30,651 nucleotides of DNA from an uncultured Muribaculaceae bacterium (GTDB lineage: Bacteria > Bacteroidota > Bacteroidia > Bacteroidales > Muribaculaceae): contig CAJUFH010000038.1 in the NCBI GenBank assembly GCA_910585755.1, positions 1 to 30,651 on the forward strand, in the 5' to 3' direction. Below, piece after piece: positions 1-8,668 of this stretch. Position 1 is the first letter of the stretch. Every line of letters begins with the position of its first letter. The notes under the pieces are model-generated. The model was not told where the DNA came from and did not search any database. It was given only the letters and a program-made list of their open reading frames with translations. Both the position numbers and the translations under genes were made by a program.

Positions 1-78
1 GACGGAGGAGCGGCGCGGGAGAACAGGAGCGAGCGGCGCGGGAGAAAGGGGGCGGGGGAGGGGAGAAAGGGGGCGGGG
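1..78. repeat. GA/G-rich tandem repeats with G-quadruplex potential
   Basis: A 16-base unit beginning gagcggcgcggg occurs at 8-23 and 31-46. An 18-base unit beginning gggagaaaggggg occurs at 40-57 and 61-78. Positions 48-78 carry four or more runs of at least four G separated by short loops, which is a G-quadruplex-type pattern. No coding potential is evident. The repeat continues to the window edge, so its full extent is unknown. Confidence 0.75.
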
Positions 79-119
79 CGCCTCTGATTAACTAATTTTA
101 ACACATAAAAACGGAGGGG

Positions 120-150
120 TTTATGCGTTTTGAATATTTATGCGTTTTGA
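120..150. repeat. Two 14-base direct repeats (tttatgcgttttga)
   Basis: The 14-mer tttatgcgttttga is at 120-133 and again at 137-150, a period of 17 bases. It lies about 135 bases upstream of the -7 element of the susC-like operon. Such a pair could be a binding site for a regulator, but no regulator gene is visible nearby and this is only inference. Confidence 0.5.
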
Positions 151-261
151 TTCAGTTGTAAGTTGTTGGTTCTCAGCGGGAATTGGCAATATGCTTTTAA
201 AATATGTTTTGCAACATGAAGAAAATTTAGGCAAAAGTCGAGCAAAATTTCTTTTGAAATG

Positions 262-292
262 TTTATTTTTTTGACATTTTGTGTTAACTTTG
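262..292 (+). promoter_or_regulatory. Promoter of the susC-like operon
   Basis: TAACTTTG at 285-292 is a full match to the Bacteroidota -7 consensus TAnnTTTG. TTTA at 262-265, 19 bases upstream, is a one-mismatch -33 element. Transcription would begin near 298, leaving a leader of about 235 bases before the start codon at 535. Confidence 0.6.
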
Positions 293-534
293 CACAATGC
301 GGTGGCAATTAGACGTGTCAATCTGCTCGGTTCGCGGAGGCGTTTCGGCGGTTGTGTAAGCGGTTGCCAACCGTAACGATGAAGAGATTCTGTTTTCAGG
401 CTTCTAAAAGTTCGTTTTTTTAAGCGTCGTTCCTATCCCGCGACGATGCTTTAAACAAGACTTTCGCTCAAACTATTTCTATCGCGCCGGACGGCGCCGA
501 CTTCTGAATTTATAAGTTTAACAAATAAAAGTGT
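293..534 (+). promoter_or_regulatory. Long structured 5' leader of the susC-like operon
   Basis: No gene is seen here. Three small hairpins can be drawn: cggtt/aaccg around 360-373; a 9-base stem 422-430 with 443-451 (one G-U pair); and gcgcc/ggcgc at 484-488 with 493-497. The leader is long for a simple promoter-to-start distance. Post-transcriptional control is possible, but I recognise no known riboswitch. Confidence 0.35.
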
Positions 535-3500
535 ATGAAAAAGCTGTTTCTATTACTGACGGCTGTGCTGCTGGCAGCGGTTACGATGACTGCCCAGACA
601 CGCACCATCACCGGCACGGTTGTTTCCGCCGCTGATGACGAGCCTATCGTGGGAGCTACAGTGCACCCTGTGGGGGGCGGTCAGGGTACTGCCACCGACA
701 TCGACGGTCAGTTCTCGCTGACCATCCCCGCAAATGTCACCCAGCTCCAGGTTACCTACGTGGGCATGACCCCGCAGACCGTCAAGGCGGTCAACGGCGT
801 CAAGATCGCGCTCACCGAGAACGCCACCGCCCTTGACGAGGTGATGGTCGTAGCCTACGGTACCGCTAAAAAGTCAGCATATACGGGTTCAGCCTCCGTT
901 ATCAAGGCCGACCAGATTGAGGGTCGCCAGGTAACCGACGCTGTCTCCGCCCTCGCGGGCGCCGTTTCCGGCGTGCAGGTGCTGACCACCAACGGCCAGC
1001 CGGGTACCGCTCCCTCGGTACGTATCCGCGGTATCGGCTCGATCAACGGCTCGTCCACTCCTCTGTATGTTGTTGACGGCATGCCTTTCGACGGCGACAT
1101 CGCGACCCTCAACACTATGGATATCGAGTCGATGACCGTCCTGAAGGACGCGGCCGCCGCTGCCCTTTACGGCGCGCGCGGCGCCAACGGTGTGATCCTT
1201 ATCACCACCAAGAAGGGTGGCGAGGGTGACGCCGTGATTACCTTCGACGCCCGATGGGGTTCCAACTCCCGCCAGGTCAAGGGCTATGACGTGATCGACA
1301 ACCCCTACCAGTACACCGAAATGGCTTACCAGGCACTCCGCAACGGATACGCCTGGGGACAGGGCATGGATGCCCAGGCCGCGCATATCGCCGCCAACCA
1401 GGCCCTCTACACCGCTTTCGGCGCGGGTTACCAGATCTGGAACGTACCCGCCGGACAGCAGATTGTCGGCACCAACGGCAAGCTGAACCCCAACGCGAAG
1501 CTCGGCAACGTGATCACCACCCGCGACGCCGACGGCAACATCATCTCGCAGAACCTCGTGAAGCCCGACAGTTGGTATGACAACACGTTCGTACACGGCC
1601 TGCGCCAGGAGTACAACCTCTCTGTCCGCGGCGGCACGGAGCGCTTCCGCTACTACGCGTCAGTCGGCTACCTCGGCGACGAAGGTATCATCGACAACTC
1701 GAACTACAACCGCCTGTCGTCCCGCGTGACCGCCGAATACCAGGCGAAGAAGTGGCTGAAGCTCAACGCCTCGCTCGCGTTCAACCACGTTGACATGAAG
1801 GCCCCGACAGGCCAGGACTCCGGCACACAGAACGTGTCGAACGCCTTCTTCATCGTCGACAACATGGGTCCGGTTTACCCGATGTTCATCCGCGACGGAA
1901 AGGGCAACATCCTTCAGGACAAGGCTACCGGCAACCCCATCTACGACTACGGCGACAACAACACCTACTTCCCCGGAGCCAACCGTAACTTCATGTCCGG
2001 CTCCAACCCCGCCTCCGGTTTCGTTTACGACACCAACGAGACAATCATGGACGTGCTCGACGCGAAGTGGGGCGCTACCATCACCCCGATCGAGAACCTG
2101 AACATCACGGGCAACGTCGGCTACTTCCTCGACAACACCCGCGAGCATATGATTATGTCGCCCCTCTACGGCTCCGTCAAGTCAAACGGCGGTCGCGCCT
2201 CTCAGGAGTTCCGCCGTCTTAGCGGCCTCAACCTCCAGTTCCTCGGAACATACCGCCGCACCTTCGCCGACGTTCACCACGGCGACATCATGCTCGGTTA
2301 CGAAACCTACGAACAGAACTCCGAATCGGTTTCCGCAATCGGCTACCATCTCTACGACCCCTATAACTGGGCTGTCAACAATACCCTCAACGACGAGAAC
2401 CGCAAGGGTTCGGGCGGCGCCAGCGGCTATTCGACCCGCGGCTTCTTCGGCCGACTGAACTACGACTACGATTCGCGCTACTTCGCGAGCGTGTCCTACC
2501 GCCGCGACGCCTCCTCCCACTTCCATCCCGACCACCGCTGGGGCGACTTCTTCTCCGTCTCCGCCGCCTGGGATGCCGCCAAGGAGAAATTCATGCAGCC
2601 CGCCGCAACGTGGCTCGACCTCCTGAAGGTGAAGTTCTCGTTCGGCCAGCAGGGTAACGACAACCTCTACCCCGGTATGGCATACGGCTACTACTACACC
2701 GACATCTATGCTATCCAGGGCTCGCAGGCCTGGTCTGACGGCAACATGATTCAGAAAGGTAACCCCGACCTGACCTGGGAGACCTCCAACGCCTGGAACG
2801 CCGGTATCGACTTCAGCTTCTGGCAGGGCAAGCTCTCGGGTACCGTCGAGTACTTCCTCCGCGAGACCAAGGACATGCTTTACATGAAGCCGGTCGCTCC
2901 CTCCAACGGTTACACCGAGGTCCCGATGAACGTAGGCTCGATGCGCAACTCCGGTCTCGAGTTCGAGCTGAACTACCGCCCGATCAACACCAAGAACATC
3001 ACTTGGGACATCAACCTCAACGGTACCTTCCTCAAGAACAAGATTATCAAGCTGCATCCCGACCTGGGGGGCCAGATGATTGCCGGCATCCGCATCCTCA
3101 AGGAGGGTTCGTCGCTCTACAACTATTACATGGTTGACTACGCCGGCGTGAATCCCGACAACGGCGCCGCCCTCTTCTGGGCTCGCGAGACTGTCGGCAC
3201 CGATGCCAACGGCGACCCCATCTACGGCAAGGAGTACAAGACCGAGAACTACGACCTGGCGGCCGACACCAACCTCAAGGAGACCGGCAACCTGCTTCCG
3301 ACCTTCTACGGCGGCTTCGGCACCACCCTCCAGGCCTACGGCGTTGACTTCTCCGTTGCCTTCAGCTTCCAGCTCGGCGGCCGCACCTACGACGAGGCTT
3401 ACGGCGGTTACATCTACGGCGGCGAGAGCGACGTGCTCGGCCACGCCTGGCACAAGGACATGCTCAACGCCTGGACTCCCGAGAACCGTAACACCGACAT

Positions 3501-3792
3501 CCCGGCCCTCAACTCGATGGAGAAATATAACCTCGGCGGTCAGAACACCACTTTCAACCTGATTTCGTCGAACTACCTGTCGCTCAACAATATCACTCTC
3601 GGCTACACCTTCCCCTCGAAGTGGACCAAGAAAATCGGTATCGAGAGCATCCGCGTCTACGGCGCGGCCGACAACGTGGCTCTCTGGAGCGCCCGCAAGG
3701 GTCTTGACCCCCGTATGGGATTCACCTCCTCCGGTTCCGGCGACTACTCGATCATCCGCAGTATCTCCGGCGGTCTCAAGGTTGTGTTCTAA
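535..3792 (+). CDS. SusC/RagA-family TonB-linked outer membrane receptor
   Basis: This 1085-residue protein is an outer-membrane transporter that takes up a ligand, usually an oligosaccharide or peptide, using TonB energy. A signal peptide (about residues 1-20, ending near TMTAQT) is followed by a carboxypeptidase-D-like domain (about 22-100, RTITGTVVSAADDEPIVGAT). The plug domain has LDEVMVVAYGTAKKSAYTGS, RIRGIGSINGSSTPLYVVDG and GARGANGVILITTKKG. The rest is a beta-barrel rich in aromatic residues that ends in F, as typical barrels do. Length fits the family. The start follows an A-rich stretch without a Shine-Dalgarno site. It is 34 bases upstream of the susD-like gene, its expected surface partner. 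The substrate cannot be read from the sequence; no glycosidase, peptidase or regulator lies alongside. Confidence 0.95.
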   Translation: MKKLFLLLTAVLLAAVTMTAQTRTITGTVVSAADDEPIVGATVHPVGGGQGTATDIDGQFSLTIPANVTQLQVTYVGMTPQTVKAVNGVKIALTENATALDEVMVVAYGTAKKSAYTGSASVIKADQIEGRQVTDAVSALAGAVSGVQVLTTNGQPGTAPSVRIRGIGSINGSSTPLYVVDGMPFDGDIATLNTMDIESMTVLKDAAAAALYGARGANGVILITTKKGGEGDAVITFDARWGSNSRQVKGYDVIDNPYQYTEMAYQALRNGYAWGQGMDAQAAHIAANQALYTAFGAGYQIWNVPAGQQIVGTNGKLNPNAKLGNVITTRDADGNIISQNLVKPDSWYDNTFVHGLRQEYNLSVRGGTERFRYYASVGYLGDEGIIDNSNYNRLSSRVTAEYQAKKWLKLNASLAFNHVDMKAPTGQDSGTQNVSNAFFIVDNMGPVYPMFIRDGKGNILQDKATGNPIYDYGDNNTYFPGANRNFMSGSNPASGFVYDTNETIMDVLDAKWGATITPIENLNITGNVGYFLDNTREHMIMSPLYGSVKSNGGRASQEFRRLSGLNLQFLGTYRRTFADVHHGDIMLGYETYEQNSESVSAIGYHLYDPYNWAVNNTLNDENRKGSGGASGYSTRGFFGRLNYDYDSRYFASVSYRRDASSHFHPDHRWGDFFSVSAAWDAAKEKFMQPAATWLDLLKVKFSFGQQGNDNLYPGMAYGYYYTDIYAIQGSQAWSDGNMIQKGNPDLTWETSNAWNAGIDFSFWQGKLSGTVEYFLRETKDMLYMKPVAPSNGYTEVPMNVGSMRNSGLEFELNYRPINTKNITWDINLNGTFLKNKIIKLHPDLGGQMIAGIRILKEGSSLYNYYMVDYAGVNPDNGAALFWARETVGTDANGDPIYGKEYKTENYDLAADTNLKETGNLLPTFYGGFGTTLQAYGVDFSVAFSFQLGGRTYDEAYGGYIYGGESDVLGHAWHKDMLNAWTPENRNTDIPALNSMEKYNLGGQNTTFNLISSNYLSLNNITLGYTFPSKWTKKIGIESIRVYGAADNVALWSARKGLDPRMGFTSSGSGDYSIIRSISGGLKVVF

Positions 3793-3826
3793 TCCGGTCT
3801 GTTTAATCTGAAACCCCAAAGAAACA

Positions 3827-5494
3827 ATGAAAAAGTCTAATATATATCTGTCCTGCGCCCTGGCGCTCTCAGGCTTCGCCTTCACCGGGTGTCTCGACCT
3901 GGACCAGGAGCCCAAGAGCAACATCGTGACCGAGGATCAGAAACAGGAGGTGATCAAGGGCGACCCCTCGATGGCTGCCGCCAGCGTCGCCACCATCCCC
4001 TCGATGGTTACCGCCTATGTCAACAACTGGAGCGTCCATATCGACTACGGCTATCCTTCGATCATGATTTCGACCGACACCCGCGGCATGGACATGCCCT
4101 CGGCGCTCGGTAACTACCAGCAGTACCAGCCGGCGCTCGAAATGAGCGACTTCAACGGCCGTTACTACCTGAACCTGGAGTTCTGGTACACGTTCTACAA
4201 CCTGATCCGCTCGGCCAATGCCGTGCTGGCCAACGTGCAGCCCACGGAGCCGCTGACCAAGTATTTCTGCGGGCAGGCCCTCGCGTTCCGCTCCTGGGCT
4301 TACCTGAATCTCGCGCAGATGTACCAGTTCACCTACGCCAAGAACCCCAACGCGCCGACTGTCCCCATCGTTACTGAGAAGAACATGGAGGAAGCCGCAT
4401 CCGCCGGCTGCCCCCGCGCTACCGCAGAGCAGCTTTACAGCCAGATTATAACGGACCTTACCTCGGCGATCCAGTACCTCACGGAGGCTGACGAGGAGGG
4501 CTACAACCGCGAATCGCAGGCCGAGCCGGCAATCGTGAAGACTTTCGTCAACGTCGCTGTCTGCTACGGTCTCCGCGCCCGCGCCAACCTCTACAAGGGT
4601 TTAAGCAACGAGGATTATCAGAACGCCGCGAGTGACGCCGCCGAGGCTATCCGCCTGGCAGAGGCTGCCGGAGCTGTTCCTTACAGCCGCGCCGACCTCG
4701 CCGCTCCCCAGTTCTACAATATCGCCGACAACTCTTGGCTGTGGGGCATGTACTCCGATCCCTCGCAGAGCCAGTTCCGCGGCGTTGTTAACTTCGCTTC
4801 CTTCATGACCGGCTGGACCGTCAACGGCTATGCCGCCGCCGGTTTCTACCGCTGCTGCAACAAGGCGCTGTACGATAAAATCCCCGCGACCGACGTCCGC
4901 AAGGGGTGGTGGCTTGACGGCGACGCCAAGGCTCCTTCAGCGCTCCCCTCGCAGTATGTCAACTACATCAACAACGCCGAGGCTAACGGTATGGCTCCCT
5001 TCCAGCCTTACGCCCAGCTTAAATACGGCGCTGTCGACGGCGACCCCTCGACCAACTCGGGCGCGATCGACATGCCCCTTATGCGTATCGAGGAGCTGAA
5101 GCTCATCGAGGCCGAGGCTCTCGGCCACGCCAACCCCTCGGAAGGCGCCGCCAAGCTGCAGTCGCTGATCAAAACCTACCGCGACAACGAGTACGTATGC
5201 AACGCTAACTCCTGGGAGGCCCTCCGCGACGAAGTATGGTTCCAGCGCCGCGTCGAGCTGTGGGGCGAAGGTTTCTCCTACTACGACATGATGCGCTTCC
5301 AGAAGCCTCTCGACCGTCGCGGAGGTGGATACAACTCCGCGGTAGTGTTCAATATCGAGCCTACCAACACGGTGCTCCTTTATGACATCCCGCAGTCGGA
5401 GGTTCAGCGCAACCCGCAGATCGGTACGAACACCAACGGCTCCGTAATCCCGTCGCCTGTCGCTGACGAGGGCACACCCTCCTGGGCGAACTGA
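3827..5494 (+). CDS. SusD/RagB-family surface nutrient-binding lipoprotein
   Basis: This 555-residue SusD-like lid protein pairs with the SusC-like receptor encoded just upstream and closes over it during ligand capture. A lipoprotein signal peptide ends in FTGC, so Cys22 would be lipidated. The acidic residues after it (CLDLDQE) fit export to the cell surface. The N-terminal part has family-like helices (FWYTFYNLIRSANAVLANVQ, then GQALAFRSWAYLNLAQMYQF). The C-terminal region has the usual pattern LMRIEELKLIEAEALGH, then VWFQRRVELWGEGFSYYDMM and MRFQKPLDRRGGG. It lies 34 bases after the receptor gene and 33 before the next lipoprotein gene, in one operon. The ligand is unknown. Confidence 0.95.
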   Translation: MKKSNIYLSCALALSGFAFTGCLDLDQEPKSNIVTEDQKQEVIKGDPSMAAASVATIPSMVTAYVNNWSVHIDYGYPSIMISTDTRGMDMPSALGNYQQYQPALEMSDFNGRYYLNLEFWYTFYNLIRSANAVLANVQPTEPLTKYFCGQALAFRSWAYLNLAQMYQFTYAKNPNAPTVPIVTEKNMEEAASAGCPRATAEQLYSQIITDLTSAIQYLTEADEEGYNRESQAEPAIVKTFVNVAVCYGLRARANLYKGLSNEDYQNAASDAAEAIRLAEAAGAVPYSRADLAAPQFYNIADNSWLWGMYSDPSQSQFRGVVNFASFMTGWTVNGYAAAGFYRCCNKALYDKIPATDVRKGWWLDGDAKAPSALPSQYVNYINNAEANGMAPFQPYAQLKYGAVDGDPSTNSGAIDMPLMRIEELKLIEAEALGHANPSEGAAKLQSLIKTYRDNEYVCNANSWEALRDEVWFQRRVELWGEGFSYYDMMRFQKPLDRRGGGYNSAVVFNIEPTNTVLLYDIPQSEVQRNPQIGTNTNGSVIPSPVADEGTPSWAN

Positions 5495-5527
5495 TATTCC
5501 ATAACGTAATTTTTTAGAATAACGAAT

Positions 5528-7180
5528 ATGAAATTCAACAAGTTATATATGGCCTTCGGTGTCGCCGCCCTGGCTCTCGCTTCCTGCAGCGACGACGAGG
5601 ACTACACCCCCGCTCCCGCGGTGGTCACTCCCCCGGCCTACTTCAACATCTCCGACAGCAAGGATGTCGACCTGGAGAAGAACTCAACCGAGTTCAGCCT
5701 CCCCATCTACCGCGCCGAGGCCGGAGGGGCTTACAGCCCCGAACTAGCGATTGAAATCGTAAGCGGCGACGGCACCTCCAGCGCTACTGCTCCATTTACC
5801 GCGCTGAACAGCGACACTGACCCTATCTTTGCCGAGGGCGCGACTGCCGGCGCGATCAAGTACGCTGTCGACATGTCGCAGATTACCCCGCTCAACGACT
5901 ATAAGTTCCTGATCAAGGCGCAGGGAGAGAGCACACCCTACTTCATCACCTCTACCGAGTACGTGGTATGCTATGTGCCCTGGGTTGACATGTCGGACGC
6001 TTCGACCGGCGCTCTGCCTACCTTGACGGACAACTCCCTGTGGCAGTGTCTCCAGGGCGGTCTCGAAATGACGCTCGAAGTGGTAGTAGAAAAGCATCCC
6101 GAGAAGGGGCTCTTCCGCGTCACCCACCCCTACCTGAACGCCCCCGGCGCTATCAATCAGGCCACAGGCGAGAATTTCGCGGAGTATTATCTCGATCCCA
6201 ACGAGCCGAACTATCTGTATCTCAACACGGAGAACCCCAACGCCGTGTTCTTCTGCGACAGCAAGGGCTCTATCATCAAGGAATACGAAATCGGTGTCCG
6301 CGGTATCTTTAATGAGAACTGGATCGGCTACGGAAACTTCCTGCTGCTGAACATGTACTGGTATTATCTGAACAACGAGTGGTACATGGTTAGCGAGGAC
6401 AAGGGCATCTCCCCCGAAAGCGGCGAGTTCAACAAGTGCATCGGCCAGCTTAAGGACGGCAACATTGCTTTCGGTGACGGCGGAGTCTGGTTCGGCTTCA
6501 CCAAGGACAAGGAAGCAGTCTGGGACGGCAAGGGCTGGGTGCTCAAGCTCCCCGGAGCCGCGCAGCTCGGCTGGGCATCTCTCGGCGAAGGCTCCATCTC
6601 CGACGGCTTCATTTACCAGTTCTGGAGTGAGCCTATTCCTACGTGGAATGTCGCTATGATGGAAAGCGAGTCTACCCCCGGCGTCTTCCGTCTGCAGAAC
6701 CCCTACCGCTCGGGTAACTTCCCCGACGCCGACAGCTCTACCGACGCTCCCGGCGATGGTCCCTGGAATATCGTAATCGACTGCTCCGACCCGAACTTCG
6801 TAATCATCGAGCCGCAGGGTACCGGCTTCCTCGTAGGTACCGAGCAGTACATCGCCAACGCCGCAGGTTACTACACCACGGTCGACGACGCCACCAAGAA
6901 ACTCACCAAGGCGCAGGTAATCGCCAACGGCTGGAACGACACCTACGATGCCGCGACCCGCACGATTACCATCAACCACCCGATGATTTCCGGAGACGGC
7001 GGCTCGAACTGGACCAAGGTTTGGGAGGCAATCGCTGGCGGAGCCAACACCAACCCGCAGCCCGCGGTAATCGTGCTCCCCGCCGAGGGGGGCGCCCAGG
7101 CCGCACAGGCTAAGGCCTTCAAGGCCGGCAAGATTTCCTTCGCCAAGGCCCGCACCACCACCAAGATCACCCGCCGCTAA
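5528..7180 (+). CDS. Surface lipoprotein in the SusE/SusF position of the operon
   Basis: This 550-residue protein has a lipoprotein signal peptide ending in LASC. Cys20 is followed by SDDED, the acidic signature that sends Bacteroidota lipoproteins to the outer face of the outer membrane. I do not recognise a catalytic motif. By position it is the auxiliary binding protein of the SusC/SusD system. An N-terminal beta-sandwich-like segment (about 30-150) is followed by a long Trp/Tyr/Gly-rich region (about 150-450) that could bind ligand. The C-terminus is basic and alanine-rich (ending TTTKITRR), unlike a PKD or T9SS sorting tail. A strong terminator follows, so it is the last gene of the operon. 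Exact family membership is uncertain. Confidence 0.8.
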   Translation: MKFNKLYMAFGVAALALASCSDDEDYTPAPAVVTPPAYFNISDSKDVDLEKNSTEFSLPIYRAEAGGAYSPELAIEIVSGDGTSSATAPFTALNSDTDPIFAEGATAGAIKYAVDMSQITPLNDYKFLIKAQGESTPYFITSTEYVVCYVPWVDMSDASTGALPTLTDNSLWQCLQGGLEMTLEVVVEKHPEKGLFRVTHPYLNAPGAINQATGENFAEYYLDPNEPNYLYLNTENPNAVFFCDSKGSIIKEYEIGVRGIFNENWIGYGNFLLLNMYWYYLNNEWYMVSEDKGISPESGEFNKCIGQLKDGNIAFGDGGVWFGFTKDKEAVWDGKGWVLKLPGAAQLGWASLGEGSISDGFIYQFWSEPIPTWNVAMMESESTPGVFRLQNPYRSGNFPDADSSTDAPGDGPWNIVIDCSDPNFVIIEPQGTGFLVGTEQYIANAAGYYTTVDDATKKLTKAQVIANGWNDTYDAATRTITINHPMISGDGGSNWTKVWEAIAGGANTNPQPAVIVLPAEGGAQAAQAKAFKAGKISFAKARTTTKITRR

Positions 7181-7228
7181 TCCCGGCCAAATCTGATGTC
7201 CGCCCCAAGCGGCATCATCCCCCATATC

Positions 7229-7260
7229 GGCCGCGCCTCCCCCGAGGCGCGGCCTTTTTT
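7229..7260 (+). terminator. Rho-independent terminator of the susC/D/lipoprotein operon
   Basis: A perfect 11-base stem, ggccgcgcctc (7229-7239) with gaggcgcggcc (7244-7254), has a four-base cccc loop and is followed by six T (7255-7260). It lies 48 bases after the last stop codon of the operon. Confidence 0.93.
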
Positions 7261-7460
7261 ATGGGGAGCGCCCGGAGGGGAGTTCGGTTTTGTCGGACGG
7301 GTCCGACGGGTCGGACAGGTCGGACGGCTGCTCCTTCGCTCGGCTTACGCCTCGCGCACCTTCAGGGGACTAAGGGGACGGCGCGGCTGGCGCGGCTGGC
7401 TGGGCTGGCGCGGAGAATGCTGTTTCGGGCGTTTTGGGCGGATAAATTATCGGGGGAAAT
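7261..7460. repeat. Gene-free gap with two 9-base tandem arrays and a REP-like relic
   Basis: Four 9-base units of the type cggacgggt fill 7294-7329. A second array of the type cgcggctgg fills 7382-7413. Between them (7337-7357) is a short hairpin, ggc-ttac-gcc, flanked by gctcg and ctcgc, which resembles the REP-like element next to the transposase at the right end. Open frames through this stretch give only low-complexity peptides (GRTG or WRGW repeats) and have no start context, so I call it non-coding. Confidence 0.6.
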
Positions 7461-7491
7461 GTTGCGGATTGGCAAACTTTCATTAACTTTG
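7461..7491 (+). promoter_or_regulatory. Promoter of serC-serA
   Basis: GTTG at 7461-7464 (one mismatch to the TTTG -33 element), a 19-base spacer and a perfect -7 element TAACTTTG at 7484-7491. Predicted start of transcription is near 7497, with a leader of about 80 bases. Confidence 0.7.
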
Positions 7492-7579
7492 CGATTGGGG
7501 TAGCTGTCAGGCGTATTTTAGCTTGATAGGCTCCGCCCGCTTACAGGTCAGACACAAACCTAATTAAAAATATTCAAGG

Positions 7580-8650
7580 ATGAAGAAGCACAATTTCTAT
7601 GCCGGCCCTTCGATTCTGAGCCAGTACACAATCAAGAACACCGCCGACGCGGTTCTGAATTTCGCCAATACCGGCCTGTCGGTTCTCGAGGTATCGCACC
7701 GCTCCAAGGAGTTCCAGGCAGTGATGGACGAGGCGCAGGCTCTTGTCAAGGAGCTGCTCGACGTTCCCGCGGGCTACAGCGTGCTGTTCCTCGGCGGCGG
7801 CGCTTCGCTGCAGTTCGCCATGGTGCCTTACAACCTGCTTCGCACCAAAGCCGCGTATCTCGATACCGGCGTGTGGGCCCACAAGGCAATCAAGGAGGCC
7901 AAGCTCTTCGGCGAGGTCGACGTTGTCGCTTCTTCGGAAGACCGCAACTATAACTACATCCCCAAGGGTTACAAGGTGCCTGAGGATGTCGATTATTTCC
8001 ACTACACGACCAACAACACTATCTACGGCACGGAAATCCGCAAGGACCCGGAGACGAAGGCGCGCCTGGTTGCCGACATGTCGTCCGACATTTTCTCCCG
8101 CCCGGTTGACGTAGCGAAATATGACCTGATTTACGCCGGGGCGCAGAAGAACCTCGCCCCCGCCGGAGCCACGCTCATCATCGTGCGCGACGAGGTGCTC
8201 AACAACCCTCCCCGCCCGATTCCAACGATGCTCAACTACAAGACCCACGTCGATAAGGGCTCGATGTTCAACACTCCTCCCGTGCTCCCGATTTACTCCG
8301 CGCTGATGACCCTCCGCTATTACAAGGAGATGGGTGGCGTAGCGGAGCTGGAGAAGCTCGACCTCGCGAAGGCCGCGAAGCTCTACGAGGCTATCGACGG
8401 CAGCAAGGTGTTCCAGGCTACCGTTCCTGACCACGCCGACCGCTCGATCATGAACGTATGCTTCGTGATGAAGCCCGAATATGCCGAGCTGGAGAAGCAG
8501 TTCATGGAACTCGCCACCTCGAAGGGAATCGTAGGCATCAAGGGGCACCGCTCTGTCGGCGGCTTCCGCGCGTCGCTCTACAACGCCCTCCCGATGGAGT
8601 CGGTCGACGTCCTCGTGGCCGCGATGAAGGAATTTGAAAACAAAATCTAA
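7580..8650 (+). CDS. serC: Phosphoserine aminotransferase
   Basis: A cytosolic PLP enzyme of 356 residues that converts 3-phosphohydroxypyruvate and glutamate into phosphoserine and 2-oxoglutarate, the second step of serine synthesis. The N-terminus NFYAGPSILSQYTI is the family's usual opening. LGGGASLQFAMVPYNLL binds the cofactor phosphate. YAGAQKNLAPAGATL contains the PLP lysine (Lys190). HRSVGGFRASLYNALP near the C-terminus is the substrate-binding signature. Length is normal. It lies 18 bases before the serA gene, so the two enzymes of consecutive steps are co-transcribed. The leader is A-rich with no strong ribosome binding site. I am confident of the assignment. Confidence 0.97.
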   Translation: MKKHNFYAGPSILSQYTIKNTADAVLNFANTGLSVLEVSHRSKEFQAVMDEAQALVKELLDVPAGYSVLFLGGGASLQFAMVPYNLLRTKAAYLDTGVWAHKAIKEAKLFGEVDVVASSEDRNYNYIPKGYKVPEDVDYFHYTTNNTIYGTEIRKDPETKARLVADMSSDIFSRPVDVAKYDLIYAGAQKNLAPAGATLIIVRDEVLNNPPRPIPTMLNYKTHVDKGSMFNTPPVLPIYSALMTLRYYKEMGGVAELEKLDLAKAAKLYEAIDGSKVFQATVPDHADRSIMNVCFVMKPEYAELEKQFMELATSKGIVGIKGHRSVGGFRASLYNALPMESVDVLVAAMKEFENKI

Positions 8651-8654
8651 CCGA

Positions 8655-8660
8655 GGGAGG
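8655..8660 (+). promoter_or_regulatory. Shine-Dalgarno site before serA
   Basis: gggagg lies 8 bases upstream of the serA start codon at 8669. Most genes in this window have A-rich leaders without such a site, as is usual in Bacteroidota, so this one stands out and supports the chosen start. Confidence 0.6.
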
Positions 8661-8668
8661 ATACAGCA

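Noticed and set aside
121..321. 66-residue minus-strand frame in the susC leader
   Set aside because: No promoter or family match, and it overlaps the plus-strand promoter and direct repeats.
2182..3924. Long minus-strand open frame opposite the susC-like gene
   Set aside because: It is a shadow of a strong coding sequence with biased third positions. The translation is low-complexity (Val/Gly/Glu-rich) and has no family motif.
5744..7225. Long minus-strand open frame opposite the third operon gene
   Set aside because: Same pattern of a Gly/Val-rich shadow frame; the plus-strand protein has a signal peptide and a lipobox.
7196..7503. Small plus-strand frames with GRTG or WRGW repeats
   Set aside because: They arise from 9-base tandem repeats across a terminator and have no start context.
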